A stretch of 64,000 nt of DNA from Rhodanobacter spathiphylli B39 (GTDB taxonomy: Bacteria > Pseudomonadota > Gammaproteobacteria > Xanthomonadales > Rhodanobacteraceae). The position numbers and the translations under genes are program-made. Below are positions 8,376-18,036 of this stretch, piece by piece. The notes beneath the pieces were generated by a model. That model was not told where the DNA came from. It saw only the letters and a list, made by a program, of their open reading frames with translations, and ran no database searches. Numbering within the stretch: position 1 is the first letter of the stretch; every line of letters starts with the position of its first letter. Location: NCBI RefSeq assembly GCF_000264295.1, contig NZ_AJXT01000050.1:1-64000 (forward strand), given 5' to 3'.

Positions 8376-11231
8376 ATGGAAAAGAGCTTCGAACCCGCCC
8401 AGATCGAGTCCACCTGGTATGCCCGCTGGGAAGCCAGCGGCGCGTTCAAGCCGTCAGGCCAGGGCGAGCCGTACTGCATCCTGCTGCCGCCGCCGAACGT
8501 CACCGGCACGCTGCACATGGGCCATGCGTTCCAGCAGACGGTGATGGACATGCTGGTGCGCTACCAGCGCATGCGCGGGATGAACACGCTGTGGCAGGTC
8601 GGCACCGACCACGCCGGCATCGCCACCCAGAAGATCGTGGAAAACCAGCTGGCGGTCGAGCAGAAGACCCGCCATGACCTGGGCCGCGATGCATTCGTCG
8701 AGCGGGTATGGAAGTGGAAGGAGGAGTCCGGTTCCACCATCACCAACCAGATGCGCCGCATCGGCGCCGCCGCCGACTGGTCGCGCGAACGCTTCACCAT
8801 GGACGAGGGCCTCTCTGCCGCGGTGCGCAAGGTGTTCATCGACTGGTATCGCGCGGGTTTGATCTACCGCGGCAACCGGCTGGTGAACTGGGACCCGGTG
8901 CTGGGCACGGCGGTGTCGGACCTCGAAGTGAACAACGTCGAGCGCGATGGCCACATGTGGTCGATCCGCTACATGACCGCCGACGGCGCCGCCTCCCTCG
9001 TGGTCGCCACCACGCGTCCGGAAACCATGTTGGGCGACGTGGCCGTGGCCGTGCATCCGGAGGACGAGCGCTACGCGCACCTGATCGGCCAGCTGCTGCA
9101 CCTGCCGTTGACCGGCCGGCAGATCCCGGTAATCGCCGACGACTACGTCGACCGCGACTTCGGCACCGGCTGCGTGAAGATCACCCCGGCGCACGACTTC
9201 AACGACTACGCGATCGGCCAGCGCCACAAGCTGGCGCCGATCACCATCTTCACGCTGGATGCCAAGGTCAACGACAACGCCCCGGAGAAGTACCGCGGGC
9301 TCGATCGCTACGACGCGCGCAAGGCCGTGCTGGCCGACCTCGAAGCGTCCGGCCTGCTGGTCGAGACCAAGCCGCACAAGCTGCAGGTGCCGGTGAGCCA
9401 GCGTTCGGACGCGGTGATCGAGCCGATGCTGACCGACCAGTGGTTCGTCGACCTCACCTCGGATGTCCAGGCGGATGGACGTCCAGGCGGCCGCAAGGCG
9501 ATCACCGAGCCGGCGCTGGATGCCGTGCGCAACGGCGACATCAAGTTCGTGCCGGAAAACTGGGCGACCACCTACACGCAGTGGCTGGACAACATCCAGG
9601 ACTGGTGCATCAGCCGCCAGCTGTGGTGGGGCCACCGCATCCCGGCGTGGTACGACGAGGCCGGCAACATCTTCGTGGGCGAGGACGAGGCCGACGCGCG
9701 CGCCAGTGCCGCCACCGCGCCGGTCGGCGCGCTGCGCCAGGACGACGACGTGCTCGACACCTGGTTCTCCTCGGCGCTGTGGCCGTTCTCCACGCTCGGC
9801 TGGCCGGCCAACGGGCCGGTGCAGAACGAACGCGGCGACGTCGTGGCCAATTGGGAGCAGGACAAGATCTTCCTGCCCAGCGCGGTGCTGGTCACCGGCT
9901 TCGACATCATCTTCTTCTGGGTCGCCCGCATGGTGATGGCGACCAAGTATTTCACCGGGCAGATTCCGTTCCGCGAGGTCTACATCAACGCCATCGTGCG
10001 TGATGCGGAAGGCCAGAAAATGTCCAAGTCCAAGGGCAACACGCTGGACCCGCTGGACCTGATCGACGGCATCGCGCTGGAACCGCTGGTGGAGAAATCC
10101 ACGAAGTCGCTGCTGATCCCGCAGGTACGCGCCAAGGTCGAGAAGCGCATCCGCAAGGATTACCCCGACGGCATCCCCGCGATCGGCACCGACGCGCTGC
10201 GCTTCACCTTCGCCGCGCTGGCCAGCTACAGCCGCACGATCAACTTCGACATCAAGCGCGCCGAAGGCTACAAGGCGTTCTGCAACAAGTTGTGGAATGC
10301 CTCACGCTTCGTATTGATGAATGTTGATCAAGTTGAACCGGACCAACGGAAGTGGAACAACGCGCGCTCGAATTTCTCGGATGGCGGACTCTTGATCAAC
10401 CGTTGGATTCTGAGTCGGTTGCAGGCCACCATCAGAGAGGTCGAAGAACATTTTCGGTCCTATCGCTTCGATCTTGCAGCGCAGACCTTGTACGAATTTG
10501 TGTGGAACGAGTATTGCGATTGGTACATCGAACTATGTAAACCCTACTTTTCTGGTGACAAAGAAGGCAACAAGGACTTCGTCTCACAGACGGCCCTGCA
10601 GGTCTTGGAGCACACACTCAGGCTTCTCCATCCGATCATTCCCTTCATTACGGAAGAGATCTGGCAGCAAGTCGCGCCAAGGCTCGGTTTTGAAACACTG
10701 TCGATCTTTGATCAGCCATATCCAATTGCCGAGCTTCGTTTGGACAGCATTGAGGCAGACAGAGAAGTCAGCTGGCTCAAAGCTACCGTAAGCAAGGTGC
10801 GTCAGATCCGCTCGGAAATGAACATCTCGCCCGGCAAGACGATTCCCTTGCTGTTCGCCGACGGTGATGACGGCGATCGCGCGCGGGTGGCCAAGTTCGC
10901 CGCGCAGATCAGCTTCCTGGCCCGCACCGAAGCGCCGCAGTGGATCGAGGCCGGCGCCGACGAACCGGCGGCGGCCGCGGCGGTGGTCGGCACACTGCGG
11001 GTGATGATCCCGCTGGCCGGGCTGATCGACGTGGCCGCGGAAAAGGCCCGCCTGACCAAGGAGATCGCCCGCATCGAGGTCGAGATCAGGAAGTGCGAAG
11101 GCAAGCTCGGCAATGCCAGCTTCGTTGCCAACGCGCCGGCCGAGGTGGTGGCGCAGGAGCGCCAGCGCATCGCCGACTGGAATACCACGCTGGGGGCGTT
11201 GCGCGAGCAGGCGGGGAAGCTGCAGAAATGA
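8376..11231 (+). CDS. valS: Valyl-tRNA synthetase
   Basis: 951 residues, the normal length for bacterial ValRS. Class I signature GTLHMGHAF (HIGH type, about 44-52) and KMSKSKGN near residue 547; the editing CP1 domain lies between, with [20 protein letters not shown]-terminal coiled-coil tRNA-binding arm starts around [18 protein letters not shown]. Oddity: bases about 10310-10810 (residues about 646-812, anticodon-binding domain) have near 50% G+C and different codon choice while the frame stays open, suggesting a recombined segment. Confidence 0.97.
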   Translation: MEKSFEPAQIESTWYARWEASGAFKPSGQGEPYCILLPPPNVTGTLHMGHAFQQTVMDMLVRYQRMRGMNTLWQVGTDHAGIATQKIVENQLAVEQKTRHDLGRDAFVERVWKWKEESGSTITNQMRRIGAAADWSRERFTMDEGLSAAVRKVFIDWYRAGLIYRGNRLVNWDPVLGTAVSDLEVNNVERDGHMWSIRYMTADGAASLVVATTRPETMLGDVAVAVHPEDERYAHLIGQLLHLPLTGRQIPVIADDYVDRDFGTGCVKITPAHDFNDYAIGQRHKLAPITIFTLDAKVNDNAPEKYRGLDRYDARKAVLADLEASGLLVETKPHKLQVPVSQRSDAVIEPMLTDQWFVDLTSDVQADGRPGGRKAITEPALDAVRNGDIKFVPENWATTYTQWLDNIQDWCISRQLWWGHRIPAWYDEAGNIFVGEDEADARASAATAPVGALRQDDDVLDTWFSSALWPFSTLGWPANGPVQNERGDVVANWEQDKIFLPSAVLVTGFDIIFFWVARMVMATKYFTGQIPFREVYINAIVRDAEGQKMSKSKGNTLDPLDLIDGIALEPLVEKSTKSLLIPQVRAKVEKRIRKDYPDGIPAIGTDALRFTFAALASYSRTINFDIKRAEGYKAFCNKLWNASRFVLMNVDQVEPDQRKWNNARSNFSDGGLLINRWILSRLQATIREVEEHFRSYRFDLAAQTLYEFVWNEYCDWYIELCKPYFSGDKEGNKDFVSQTALQVLEHTLRLLHPIIPFITEEIWQQVAPRLGFETLSIFDQPYPIAELRLDSIEADREVSWLKATVSKVRQIRSEMNISPGKTIPLLFADGDDGDRARVAKFAAQISFLARTEAPQWIEAGADEPAAAAAVVGTLRVMIPLAGLIDVAAEKARLTKEIARIEVEIRKCEGKLGNASFVANAPAEVVAQERQRIADWNTTLGALREQAGKLQK
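10310..10810 (+). other. Low-GC mosaic segment inside valS
   Basis: By direct count of eight 60-base lines (10321-10800) G+C is about 50%, ranging from 42 to 55%, against about 65% on either side. Codons such as TTG, TTT, ATT, GAA and TAT become common here and rare again after 10810. The reading frame and the ValRS fold continue without a break, so this looks like homologous replacement rather than insertion. Confidence 0.75.
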
Positions 11232-11327
11232 GTCGCCAGGGAGAGCGGCGTCCGCGCTGACGGATCGGAGAAGCAGGCTTGGTGCCCGCCCTACGCGACT
11301 TCACGCATCTGGCGGACGTGCCCTCGT

Positions 11328-11810
11328 CTATTTCTCAATATCGTCCTTGACGATATTGAGCGCCATCACGATCGCATCCTCGCGTCCGTCGCGGGCCGGG
11401 TAATAGCGCGGGCGCCGGCCGATCTCGCTGAAGCCCACCGACTCGTACAGCGCCTTCGCCAGCGGATTGGACGGCCGCACTTCCAGGAAGACCCGCTCGG
11501 CACCATTCCAGCGAGCGATGTCCAGCAGCCGACCCAGCAGGTGCCGGCCCAGTCCGCGGCCGCGCCAGTCCGGTCCGATGCAGAGGTTCAGCACGTGCGC
11601 CTCGCCGGCGCCCATCGACAGGATGCCGTAGCCGGCGATCACCCCGTCCACGCACAGCACCCAGCACGGGTGACCGGCCTTGACGCAGTCGCCGAAGATG
11701 CCCGGCGACCAGGGGAATTCGTAGGAGGCCTGTTCCAGCGCACTGACCGTGTCCAGGTCGTCCAGGCGCATGCCACGCACCTGGATCGCCGGCTTGATCA
11801 CCGCCACCAC
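11328..11810 (-). CDS. rimI: Ribosomal protein bS18 alanine N-acetyltransferase
   Basis: 160 residues from a GTG at 11810, two bases after the stop of the upstream gene and with GGAG about 8 bases before it. GNAT fold: IQVRGMRLDDLDTVSALEQASYEFPWS is the RimI-type N terminus, acetyl-CoA binding motif A reads GPDWRGRGLGRHLL, and LEVRPSNPLAKALYESVGF is the diagnostic RimI segment. It acetylates the N-terminal Ala of ribosomal protein S18. Nearby alternative GTG starts at 11807 and 11801 cannot be excluded. Confidence 0.93.
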   Translation of the reverse strand: MVAVIKPAIQVRGMRLDDLDTVSALEQASYEFPWSPGIFGDCVKAGHPCWVLCVDGVIAGYGILSMGAGEAHVLNLCIGPDWRGRGLGRHLLGRLLDIARWNGAERVFLEVRPSNPLAKALYESVGFSEIGRRPRYYPARDGREDAIVMALNIVKDDIEK

Positions 11811-11812
11811 GA

Positions 11813-12304
11813 TCAGTGCTCCGCCATGGCCAGCGCGCGGCGCACGCTGCGCAGCGCATTCCACAGCCGGCGCTTCGCGTCGGCACGACCCAGCACCAGG
11901 GCCGGTTCGTCCGCCAGCACGATCTGCGCGCGATTCATCACCGCGGCGGGCAGCGCCCGTCCCAGCGCATGCGCCTGCGCCTCGCCGAACACCAGATAGG
12001 CCTGCGCCTCGGGTACGTCCGCGGCGAGTTGCCCGTCGCTGACGACCAGGCGCGCGGCGCGCCCCAGCACGGCGCCGCAGGTATTCAGCGCGCGCCCGAT
12101 CAGGTCCAGCTCACGCGTGTCGCAGCCCTGAGGCAGGATCACCACGCACGCCACCGGGCCGACCGGGGAACCCGCCTGCGCCGCTTCGGGCATCGGCACG
12201 GCAGCCGCAGGCATCGCCTTGCGCACCCACGGTGTCACGCCCAGCGCCCGCAGCACGCGGTCGCGATGGCTGGCGTCGACCGGCTGTTGCGCCAGGCCAC
12301 TCAT
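11813..12304 (-). CDS. holD: Probable DNA polymerase III psi subunit (HolD-like)
   Basis: 163 residues, poorly conserved in the middle. The N-terminal RVLRALGVTPWVRK resembles the LGITQW motif at the start of E. coli psi, which contacts chi, and the C-terminal DAKRRLWNALRSVRRAL resembles the ARAALWQQI helix. Position directly before rimI matches the holD-rimI order of gammaproteobacteria. Psi links the clamp loader to chi and SSB. ATG overlaps the pssA stop (ATGA). The assignment rests on two short motifs and gene order. Confidence 0.6.
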   Translation of the reverse strand: MSGLAQQPVDASHRDRVLRALGVTPWVRKAMPAAAVPMPEAAQAGSPVGPVACVVILPQGCDTRELDLIGRALNTCGAVLGRAARLVVSDGQLAADVPEAQAYLVFGEAQAHALGRALPAAVMNRAQIVLADEPALVLGRADAKRRLWNALRSVRRALAMAEH

Positions 12305-13080
12305 GCCGCGTTGCGCCTTGCGCGTCGATGCGTGGCCAGCCCCCAGATCGTCCACACCGGGCCCGACAACAGGTAGATCGTGAAGCCGGCGAACAGCACG
12401 CGCGCCGTGTCCAGGATCAGCAGGGCAATCAGCAGCACGGCAACCACCATCCAGGCGAACGGCACCAGCTGGTGCTTGCCCATCGGCAGCGACTTGAAGC
12501 TGAAATAGCGGAACCGGCTGACCATCAGCAGGCCGACCACGACCGCGATCACCGGCGTGACGAAACAGAAATCGCTGCCGGCCAGGCCGAACTTGTCCAC
12601 GCTCCACACGAAGGACATGCACACCGCCGCCGCGGCCGGGCTGGCCAGCCCCTGGAAATAGCGCTTGTCGGCCACGCCCACCTGGGTGTTGAAGCGGGCC
12701 AGCCGCAGCGCGGCGCAGGCGGCATACACGAACGCCGCGGCCCAGCCCAGCTTGCCCCACAGCGGGCCAAACTCGCGCAGCGCCGACAGCGACCACGTAT
12801 ACATCACCAGCGAAGGCGCCAGTCCGAAGCTGACCAGGTCCGACAGCGAGTCGTACTGCACGCCGAACTCGGTCTGGGTGCCGGTCATCCGCGCGACGCG
12901 GCCGTCCAGGCCATCCAGCAGCGCGGCGACGAACACGGCGACGGCGGCCTCGGTGTAACGGCCGCCGATGCTGGCGATGATCGCGTAGAAACCCGCGAAC
13001 ATCGCCCCGGTGGTGAACAGGTTCGGCAGCAGGTAAATACCCCGGTGGCGGGGTGGCCGGACGGGCGAAAGCTCGCTCAT
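12301..13080 (-). CDS. pssA: CDP-diacylglycerol-serine O-phosphatidyltransferase
   Basis: 259 residues, integral membrane. The CDP-alcohol phosphotransferase motif is clear: DGLDGRVARM followed by the aspartates in YDSLSDLVSFG. IYLLPNLFTTGAMFAGFYAI at the N terminus and about seven further hydrophobic segments match the PssA2/archaeal-Bacillus type rather than the E. coli type. It makes phosphatidylserine, precursor of phosphatidylethanolamine. First gene of pssA-holD-rimI. Confidence 0.93.
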   Translation of the reverse strand: MSELSPVRPPRHRGIYLLPNLFTTGAMFAGFYAIIASIGGRYTEAAVAVFVAALLDGLDGRVARMTGTQTEFGVQYDSLSDLVSFGLAPSLVMYTWSLSALREFGPLWGKLGWAAAFVYAACAALRLARFNTQVGVADKRYFQGLASPAAAAVCMSFVWSVDKFGLAGSDFCFVTPVIAVVVGLLMVSRFRYFSFKSLPMGKHQLVPFAWMVVAVLLIALLILDTARVLFAGFTIYLLSGPVWTIWGLATHRRARRNAA

Positions 13081-13191
13081 GAATCAGGACCGTGACAGGA
13101 TGCGCGCAGTGTAAACCATCGGGTGCTTGAGTCCGGACCGGTGGAGTGTTAACAAGGTAAACCTGATTATTCCCTGGAAATGGAGAACACC

Positions 13192-13614
13192 ATGCGTCGT
13201 TCGCTGATTGCCGTGGCGCTGTTGCTGCTGGCACCACTGGCCACCGCTCAGGTCTACAAATGGACCGATGCCAGCGGCACCGTGCATTACTCCGAAGCAC
13301 CGCCGGCGCAGGGCACCAGGTTCGAAAAGGTGACCACCACCGGCACCGCGCAGCCGCTGGCTCCGCCACCGACCAGCGAAACGGCCGGTGCGCGCGAAGC
13401 CCCGACGCAGCCCGCCCAGCCGGTGGCCGATACCCCGGAAAACCGGGCCAGCCTGTGCACCACGCTGAAATCCAACATCAGCGCACTGCAGGGCGGCGGC
13501 CCGGTGGTGATGCAGCAGAACGGCAAGTCGGTGGCGCTGGATGATGCCCAGCGCAAGCAGCAGGTCGCCTCGGCCCAGGCGCAGTACGACCAGTTCTGCC
13601 AGCAGGCCCGCTGA
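13192..13614 (+). CDS. Secreted DUF4124 domain protein
   Basis: 140 residues from ATG 13192, chosen over the ATG at 13180 because GGAG sits 6 bases ahead of it. A signal peptide (RRSLIAVALLLLAPLATAQ) is followed at once by the DUF4124 motif VYKWTDASGTVHYSEAPP, typical of xanthomonad envelope proteins. A proline/alanine-rich linker and a C-terminal segment with two Cys (SLCTTLK and QFCQQAR) complete it. Likely periplasmic. Function unknown. Confidence 0.85.
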   Translation: MRRSLIAVALLLLAPLATAQVYKWTDASGTVHYSEAPPAQGTRFEKVTTTGTAQPLAPPPTSETAGAREAPTQPAQPVADTPENRASLCTTLKSNISALQGGGPVVMQQNGKSVALDDAQRKQQVASAQAQYDQFCQQAR

Positions 13615-13726
13615 GCCGTGGTCGGCCCGGCGCCGCGAATCGGCGGCCGGGCCGGCATGACGCCTCGGGCGTGACTGGCGGCCGGCCGCTACACTAGGCG
13701 TTTCCACCACGCCGGAACCACCCGTC

Positions 13727-15424
13727 ATGCGCCTCAGCCAATTCCATCTGGCCACCGTCAAGGAAGTCCCTGCCGACGCCGAAATCGCCAGCCACCAGCT
13801 GATGCTGCGCGCCGGCATGATCCGCAAGCTCGCCTCCGGCCTGTACACCTGGAGCCCGCTGGGTCTGCGCGTGCTGCGCAAGGTCGAGCGCATCGTGCGC
13901 GAGGAAATGGATCGCGCCGGGGCGCTCGAATTGCTGATGCCGACCATCCAGCCCCGCGAGTTGTGGGAGGAAACCGGCCGCTGGGCGAAGTTCGGTCCGC
14001 AGTTGCTGAAGATCCGGGATCGCAAGGAGCAGGAATTCTGCTACGCGCCCACCGCCGAGGAAGTGATCACCGATTACGCCCGCAACGAGCTGAAAAGCTA
14101 CAAGCAGCTGCCGGTGAACTTCTACCAGATCCAGACCAAGTTCCGCGACGAGATCCGCCCCCGTTTCGGCGTGATGCGCGCGCGCGAATTCCTGATGAAG
14201 GACGCCTACTCCTTCCATCTCACCCAGGAGTCGCTGGCCGAAACCTACGCGGCGATGTACCAGGCGTATTCGCGCGTGTTCACCCGCCTCGGCCTGACCT
14301 TCCGCGCGGTGCAGGCCGATACCGGTGCGATCGGCGGCAACGCCAGCCATGAATTCCAGGTGCTGGCCGATTCGGGCGAGGATGCCATCGCGTTTTCCGA
14401 CGGCTCCGATTACGCGGCCAACCTGGAGAAGGCCGAGGCGCTGGCGCCCGCCGCAGCGCGCCCTGCTGCAGCGGCCACGCTGCAGCGCGTGGACACGCCG
14501 ACCCAGAAGACCATCGACGACGTCTCCGCCTTCCTCAAGGTCAGCCCGCGGCAATGCGTGAAGACCTTGCTGGTGCGCGGTCGCGACGGCCTGGTCGCGC
14601 TGTGCCTGCGCGGCGATCACGAGATCAACGAGGTCAAGGCCGGCAAGCTGGCCGAGCTGCCCGATGAGTCCGTGCTGGCCAGCGAGGAGGAAATCCTCGC
14701 CGCCACCGGTACGCGCCCCGGCTTCATCGGCCCGGTCGGCCTGCCCGAATCCATCCCCGTCATCGTCGATCGCGACGCCGCCGTGCTGGCCGACTTCGTC
14801 TGCGGCGGCAATGCCGATCGCACGCATTACAGCGGCGCCAACTGGGAACGCGATGCCCGCATTACCCGCATCGCCGACCTGCGCAACGTGGTCGAGGGCG
14901 ACCTGTCGCCCGACGGTCATGGCGTGCTGCACATCGCCCGCGGCATCGAGGTCGGCCACGTGTTCCAGCTGGGCACGAAGTACGCCGAGGCGCTGGACGC
15001 CAGCGTGGTCGATGAAACCGGCAAGCTGCAGGTGATGACCATGGGCTGCTACGGCATCGGCGTCAGCCGCATCGTCGCCGCGGCGATCGAGCAGCGTCAC
15101 GACGACGCCGGCATCGTCTGGCCTGAGGCGATGGCGCCGTGGCGCGTCGCCGTCTGCGTGATCAACCCGAAGCATTCGCCCGCCGTCAGCGCGGCCGCCG
15201 AAGCGCTGTATCAGGCGCTGGGCGAACGCGGCATCGAGGCCGTGCTCGACGATCGCGGCGTGCGCGCCGGCAGCATGTTTGCCGACATGGAGCTGATCGG
15301 CATTCCGCATCGGGTGGTCGTCAGCGAGCGCGGGCTGGCTGCCGGCACGCTGGAATATCGCGGTCGCGAGGACAGCGAAAGCCGTTCGCTGGGCGAAGAC
15401 GAACTGTTTGCCCTGCTCGCCTGA
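13727..15424 (+). CDS. proS: Prolyl-tRNA synthetase
   Basis: 565 residues, the bacterial-type ProRS with an editing insertion. Class II motifs appear in [19 protein letters not shown] (motif 1), [20 protein letters not shown] (motif 2) and [16 protein letters not shown] (motif 3). The INS editing domain covers roughly residues 225-400. It charges tRNA-Pro. Monocistronic by appearance, with a hairpin terminator just downstream. Confidence 0.97.
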   Translation: MRLSQFHLATVKEVPADAEIASHQLMLRAGMIRKLASGLYTWSPLGLRVLRKVERIVREEMDRAGALELLMPTIQPRELWEETGRWAKFGPQLLKIRDRKEQEFCYAPTAEEVITDYARNELKSYKQLPVNFYQIQTKFRDEIRPRFGVMRAREFLMKDAYSFHLTQESLAETYAAMYQAYSRVFTRLGLTFRAVQADTGAIGGNASHEFQVLADSGEDAIAFSDGSDYAANLEKAEALAPAAARPAAAATLQRVDTPTQKTIDDVSAFLKVSPRQCVKTLLVRGRDGLVALCLRGDHEINEVKAGKLAELPDESVLASEEEILAATGTRPGFIGPVGLPESIPVIVDRDAAVLADFVCGGNADRTHYSGANWERDARITRIADLRNVVEGDLSPDGHGVLHIARGIEVGHVFQLGTKYAEALDASVVDETGKLQVMTMGCYGIGVSRIVAAAIEQRHDDAGIVWPEAMAPWRVAVCVINPKHSPAVSAAAEALYQALGERGIEAVLDDRGVRAGSMFADMELIGIPHRVVVSERGLAAGTLEYRGREDSESRSLGEDELFALLA

Positions 15425-15448
15425 CCACGGCACGGGTACACCGACCGG

Positions 15449-15475
15449 AACGGCCGCCTTGCGCGGCCGTTTCCT
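15449..15475 (+). terminator. Rho-independent terminator after proS
   Basis: Perfect 9-bp stem AACGGCCGC / GCGGCCGTT with a short loop and a T/C-rich tail (TTTCCTT), 24 bases after the proS stop. Confidence 0.8.
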
Positions 15476-15694
15476 TGTGCGCAACGGTGAAACGGGTCGC
15501 AAATCGCTTATTCGAGTGCGGCACGATTAACCGGTTAATGTGAAGGACGTTTCACAAAGCCGCGCGCTTTACAAGGATTCGGCGAATAAGCGAGAATAAG
15601 AATTGCAACAATTTCAAGTCACGCCGACGCATTCCCCATAATGCGTTCGGCACATAACCAGATCATTATTCACAAGCTCAACCGGGAGTCACTC

Positions 15695-16018
15695 ATGGCC
15701 GTCGATATCAAGAACCTCAATCACAACCAGCTGAATGACCTCATTTCCAAGGCGCAGGTCCGCCAGAACGAGCTGCGCAAGGAAAAGGTGGTCAAGCTGC
15801 GCGAGAAAGTGCACGCGATGATCAAGGCCGAGGGTTATTCCTTCGAAGACATTTTCGGCAGCCCGCGCGGCAAGGCCAAGCGCAGCACCGGCACGGTCGC
15901 CCCGAAGTATCGCAACCCGGCCAATCCGGCGCAGACCTGGTCCGGCCGTGGCAAGCGTCCGCACTGGTTCAACGACGCGCTGAAGGCCGGCAAGAAGGAA
16001 AAGGATCTGGCGATCTGA
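15695..16018 (+). CDS. H-NS family nucleoid protein
   Basis: 107 residues beginning MAVDIKNLN, with GGGAG upstream. The N-terminal half is a basic coiled coil (QLNDLISKAQVRQNELRKEKVVKLREKV in pieces), and the C terminus has the H-NS DNA-binding core YRNPANPAQTWSGRGKRPHW, including the minor-groove RGKRP loop. It resembles the short XrvA/BphP-type H-NS proteins of xanthomonads. H-NS proteins silence AT-rich, often acquired DNA. The 270 bases upstream are notably AT-rich for this genome and probably contain its promoter. Confidence 0.93.
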   Translation: MAVDIKNLNHNQLNDLISKAQVRQNELRKEKVVKLREKVHAMIKAEGYSFEDIFGSPRGKAKRSTGTVAPKYRNPANPAQTWSGRGKRPHWFNDALKAGKKEKDLAI

Positions 16019-16041
16019 TCGCCGGTTTCAGCGGTAATCGA

Positions 16042-16069
16042 AACGCCGGCCTTGGGCCGGCGTTTTTTT
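16042..16069 (+). terminator. Rho-independent terminator after the H-NS gene
   Basis: Perfect 10-bp stem AACGCCGGCC / GGCCGGCGTT, TTG loop, then a run of seven T. Very strong intrinsic terminator. Confidence 0.95.
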
Positions 16070-16117
16070 GTGCTGAACAATGCGGTGTCGATTCACCACG
16101 CGGGGCATATCCGCGGT

Positions 16118-16223
16118 CCCTCCCCCTGCAACGCGGGGGAGGTCAGGAGGGGGCGTTCTTGATCTTGCTTGAGCCAGCAAGAGCTACCCCACCTCAATCC
16201 TCCCCTGCTCGCAGGGGAGGAGG
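16118..16223. repeat. REP-like bipartite palindromic element, copy 1
   Basis: Two GC-rich hairpins, CCTCCCCCTGC-type at the left and CCTCCCCTGC/GCAGGGGAGG at the right, separated by a core containing TTGATCTTGC. A closely similar element in the same arrangement lies at about 46561-46665. It sits downstream of the ThrE-type gene and the H-NS gene. No transposase of the REP-associated type is seen in the window. Confidence 0.75.
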
Positions 16224-16299
16224 CGATCGTGCCGTGCGGGTTTGTCTTCGGGGTGGGTCGCAGGCATTTCGATGTTTGCGACTTCGATCGACTTTTGAT

Positions 16300-17583
16300 T
16301 TATAGGGAGCGTCTTGGCGAGATCAGCAGGTCGCCGAACATCAGTCCCGCCACCAGCGATACCAGCAGGGTGATCAGCAGCAGGCCGGTGTCGAGGCTCA
16401 GCGTGGTATCGCGCTCCATCAGGAACGACACGCTGCGGAAGCCCACGCTGCCGGGTACCAGCAGCAGGATGCCGGGCTCGCGGATGACCGCGCCCGGCCG
16501 CTGCGCGTAACGGGCGTAGACGTTGGCCATCGCGCCCAGCAGCAGGCCGCCCAGGAACACACCCACCGGCGCGCCGGACAGCGAGCTTGAGATCTGGCCG
16601 CCCCAGCGCGTGGCCAGGTAGCCGACCACCACCGCCACGATCACCACCGGCCAGTCGCGTTTGGCCGCCCGGAACAGGATCGCGAAGGCGATCGCCGCCA
16701 CCAGCAGGGCCGGGTAATCGGTCCACGTCGGCAGCGCCGGCAAGGCGAAGTCGCGCGCCTTGATGCCGAACGCGGCGCACAACTGGGTCGCCGCGATGGT
16801 GCCGAAGGTGAGCTTGAGCAGGGTCGACATCGCGCCCCCCATGCGCGCCATGCCGGAGACCAGGTGCTGGCTGGAGATCTCGCGCACCGCGGTGGTCAGC
16901 GACATGCCCGGCACCAGGATGATCAGGCTGGCCAGCACCACCGACTTGATCGCCAGCGGCACCACGAAGGCGCTCACCACGATCGCCACCGTGGTCGCCA
17001 CCAGGGCGCAGATGGCGTCGCTGGCCACCGCCAGTTGCGGCCGGCTGCCGGCCAGCAGGGTGATGCATCCGATGATCACGCCGATCACCGCCGCCACCAC
17101 CAGATCGACCCAGGAACTGTGCAGGAACAGCGCCGCGATGCTGGCCGCCGACAGGCCGTAACTGACGATCGAGCCGATCTTCTCGCGCCGCGTGTCCGGC
17201 CGGCCCAGCTCGCGCATCAGGCGAAATCCCTCGCGCAGGTCCAGCTCGCCGGCGATCGCCCGATCGGCGATGTCGTCGGCCTGGCACAGCCGTTCCAGGT
17301 TCACCTCGCCCGGCGCCAGCCGCATCACCTGGGTGGTCTGGGCCACGCCTTCCTCGCCGCCCTGGGCCAGGTCGGAGAAGGAAATGATGATGGCGGTGGG
17401 ACTGGACCAGACGTCGGCCGACAGCCCCAGGCGCTGGGCCACCCCGGCCACCGCCATCTCCAGCCGCGGCGCGGTGGTGCCGTACTGGTGCAGGCGCCGC
17501 GCCAGTTCCAGCGCGAACGCGATGCGCGTGGTGATGGCCGTGGTGGCGAACTGCTGCTGGCTGATGACGTCGCCCGCGCTCAT
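16300..17583 (-). CDS. ThrE-type threonine/serine exporter family protein
   Basis: 427 residues. The N-terminal half is soluble and matches the ThrE/YjjP domain (ALELARRLHQYGTTAPRLE, IISFSDLA), with membrane helices from about residue 140. A second transporter half (YjjB/ThrE_2-like) lies from about residue 290 with LLLVPGSVGFRSVSFLM near the C terminus. In Corynebacterium ThrE exports threonine and serine; E. coli YjjPB exports succinate, so the substrate is open. The start ATG overlaps the NfeD stop (ATGA). Confidence 0.85.
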   Translation of the reverse strand: MSAGDVISQQQFATTAITTRIAFALELARRLHQYGTTAPRLEMAVAGVAQRLGLSADVWSSPTAIIISFSDLAQGGEEGVAQTTQVMRLAPGEVNLERLCQADDIADRAIAGELDLREGFRLMRELGRPDTRREKIGSIVSYGLSAASIAALFLHSSWVDLVVAAVIGVIIGCITLLAGSRPQLAVASDAICALVATTVAIVVSAFVVPLAIKSVVLASLIILVPGMSLTTAVREISSQHLVSGMARMGGAMSTLLKLTFGTIAATQLCAAFGIKARDFALPALPTWTDYPALLVAAIAFAILFRAAKRDWPVVIVAVVVGYLATRWGGQISSSLSGAPVGVFLGGLLLGAMANVYARYAQRPGAVIREPGILLLVPGSVGFRSVSFLMERDTTLSLDTGLLLITLLVSLVAGLMFGDLLISPRRSL

Positions 17584-18026
17584 GCCGTCGCGCGTACCTG
17601 CAAGGTGGTGCCGTCGACCGCCACCACTTCCACCACCGTGCCCGCAGGCAGGTCGGGGCCGCTGACCAGCCACTGGCCGTCACCGACCCGGGCCTTGCCG
17701 CGGCCGTTGACGATCGGCTCGATCAGCGGGTAACGCTGGCCGATCAGTTGCTCCGCGCGCCGGTTGAGACGCTCGCCGCCGGACACGCGACGCTCCAGCC
17801 GCGGCCGCAGCCAGCGCGCATAACCGACGCAGAAGGCGAACGCCAGCAGCCCGAACACGATCGCCTGGGCCAGCACTCCCAGCGTCGGGTCGGCCCACAG
17901 CACCACGCCCATCGCGGCGGCGGCCAGACCGATCCACAGCAGGAAGTAGCCCGGCAACAGCAGCTCGCCCCCGATCAGCAGCAGCGCGAGGATCCACCAC
18001 AGGTAATGCGTCGACAGTTCCCACAT
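17580..18026 (-). CDS. NfeD family membrane protein
   Basis: 148 residues: two to three N-terminal membrane helices (through about residue 70) and a C-terminal OB-fold domain (IGQRYPLIEPIVNGRGKARVGDGQW...VVEVVAVDGTTLQV in part), the short NfeD1b layout without a ClpP-like protease domain. It follows the SPFH gene after 10 bases; NfeD-SPFH pairs are conserved and thought to organise membrane-protein quality control. Confidence 0.92.
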   Translation of the reverse strand: MWELSTHYLWWILALLLIGGELLLPGYFLLWIGLAAAAMGVVLWADPTLGVLAQAIVFGLLAFAFCVGYARWLRPRLERRVSGGERLNRRAEQLIGQRYPLIEPIVNGRGKARVGDGQWLVSGPDLPAGTVVEVVAVDGTTLQVRATA

Positions 18027-18036
18027 GGTCTTGCCC

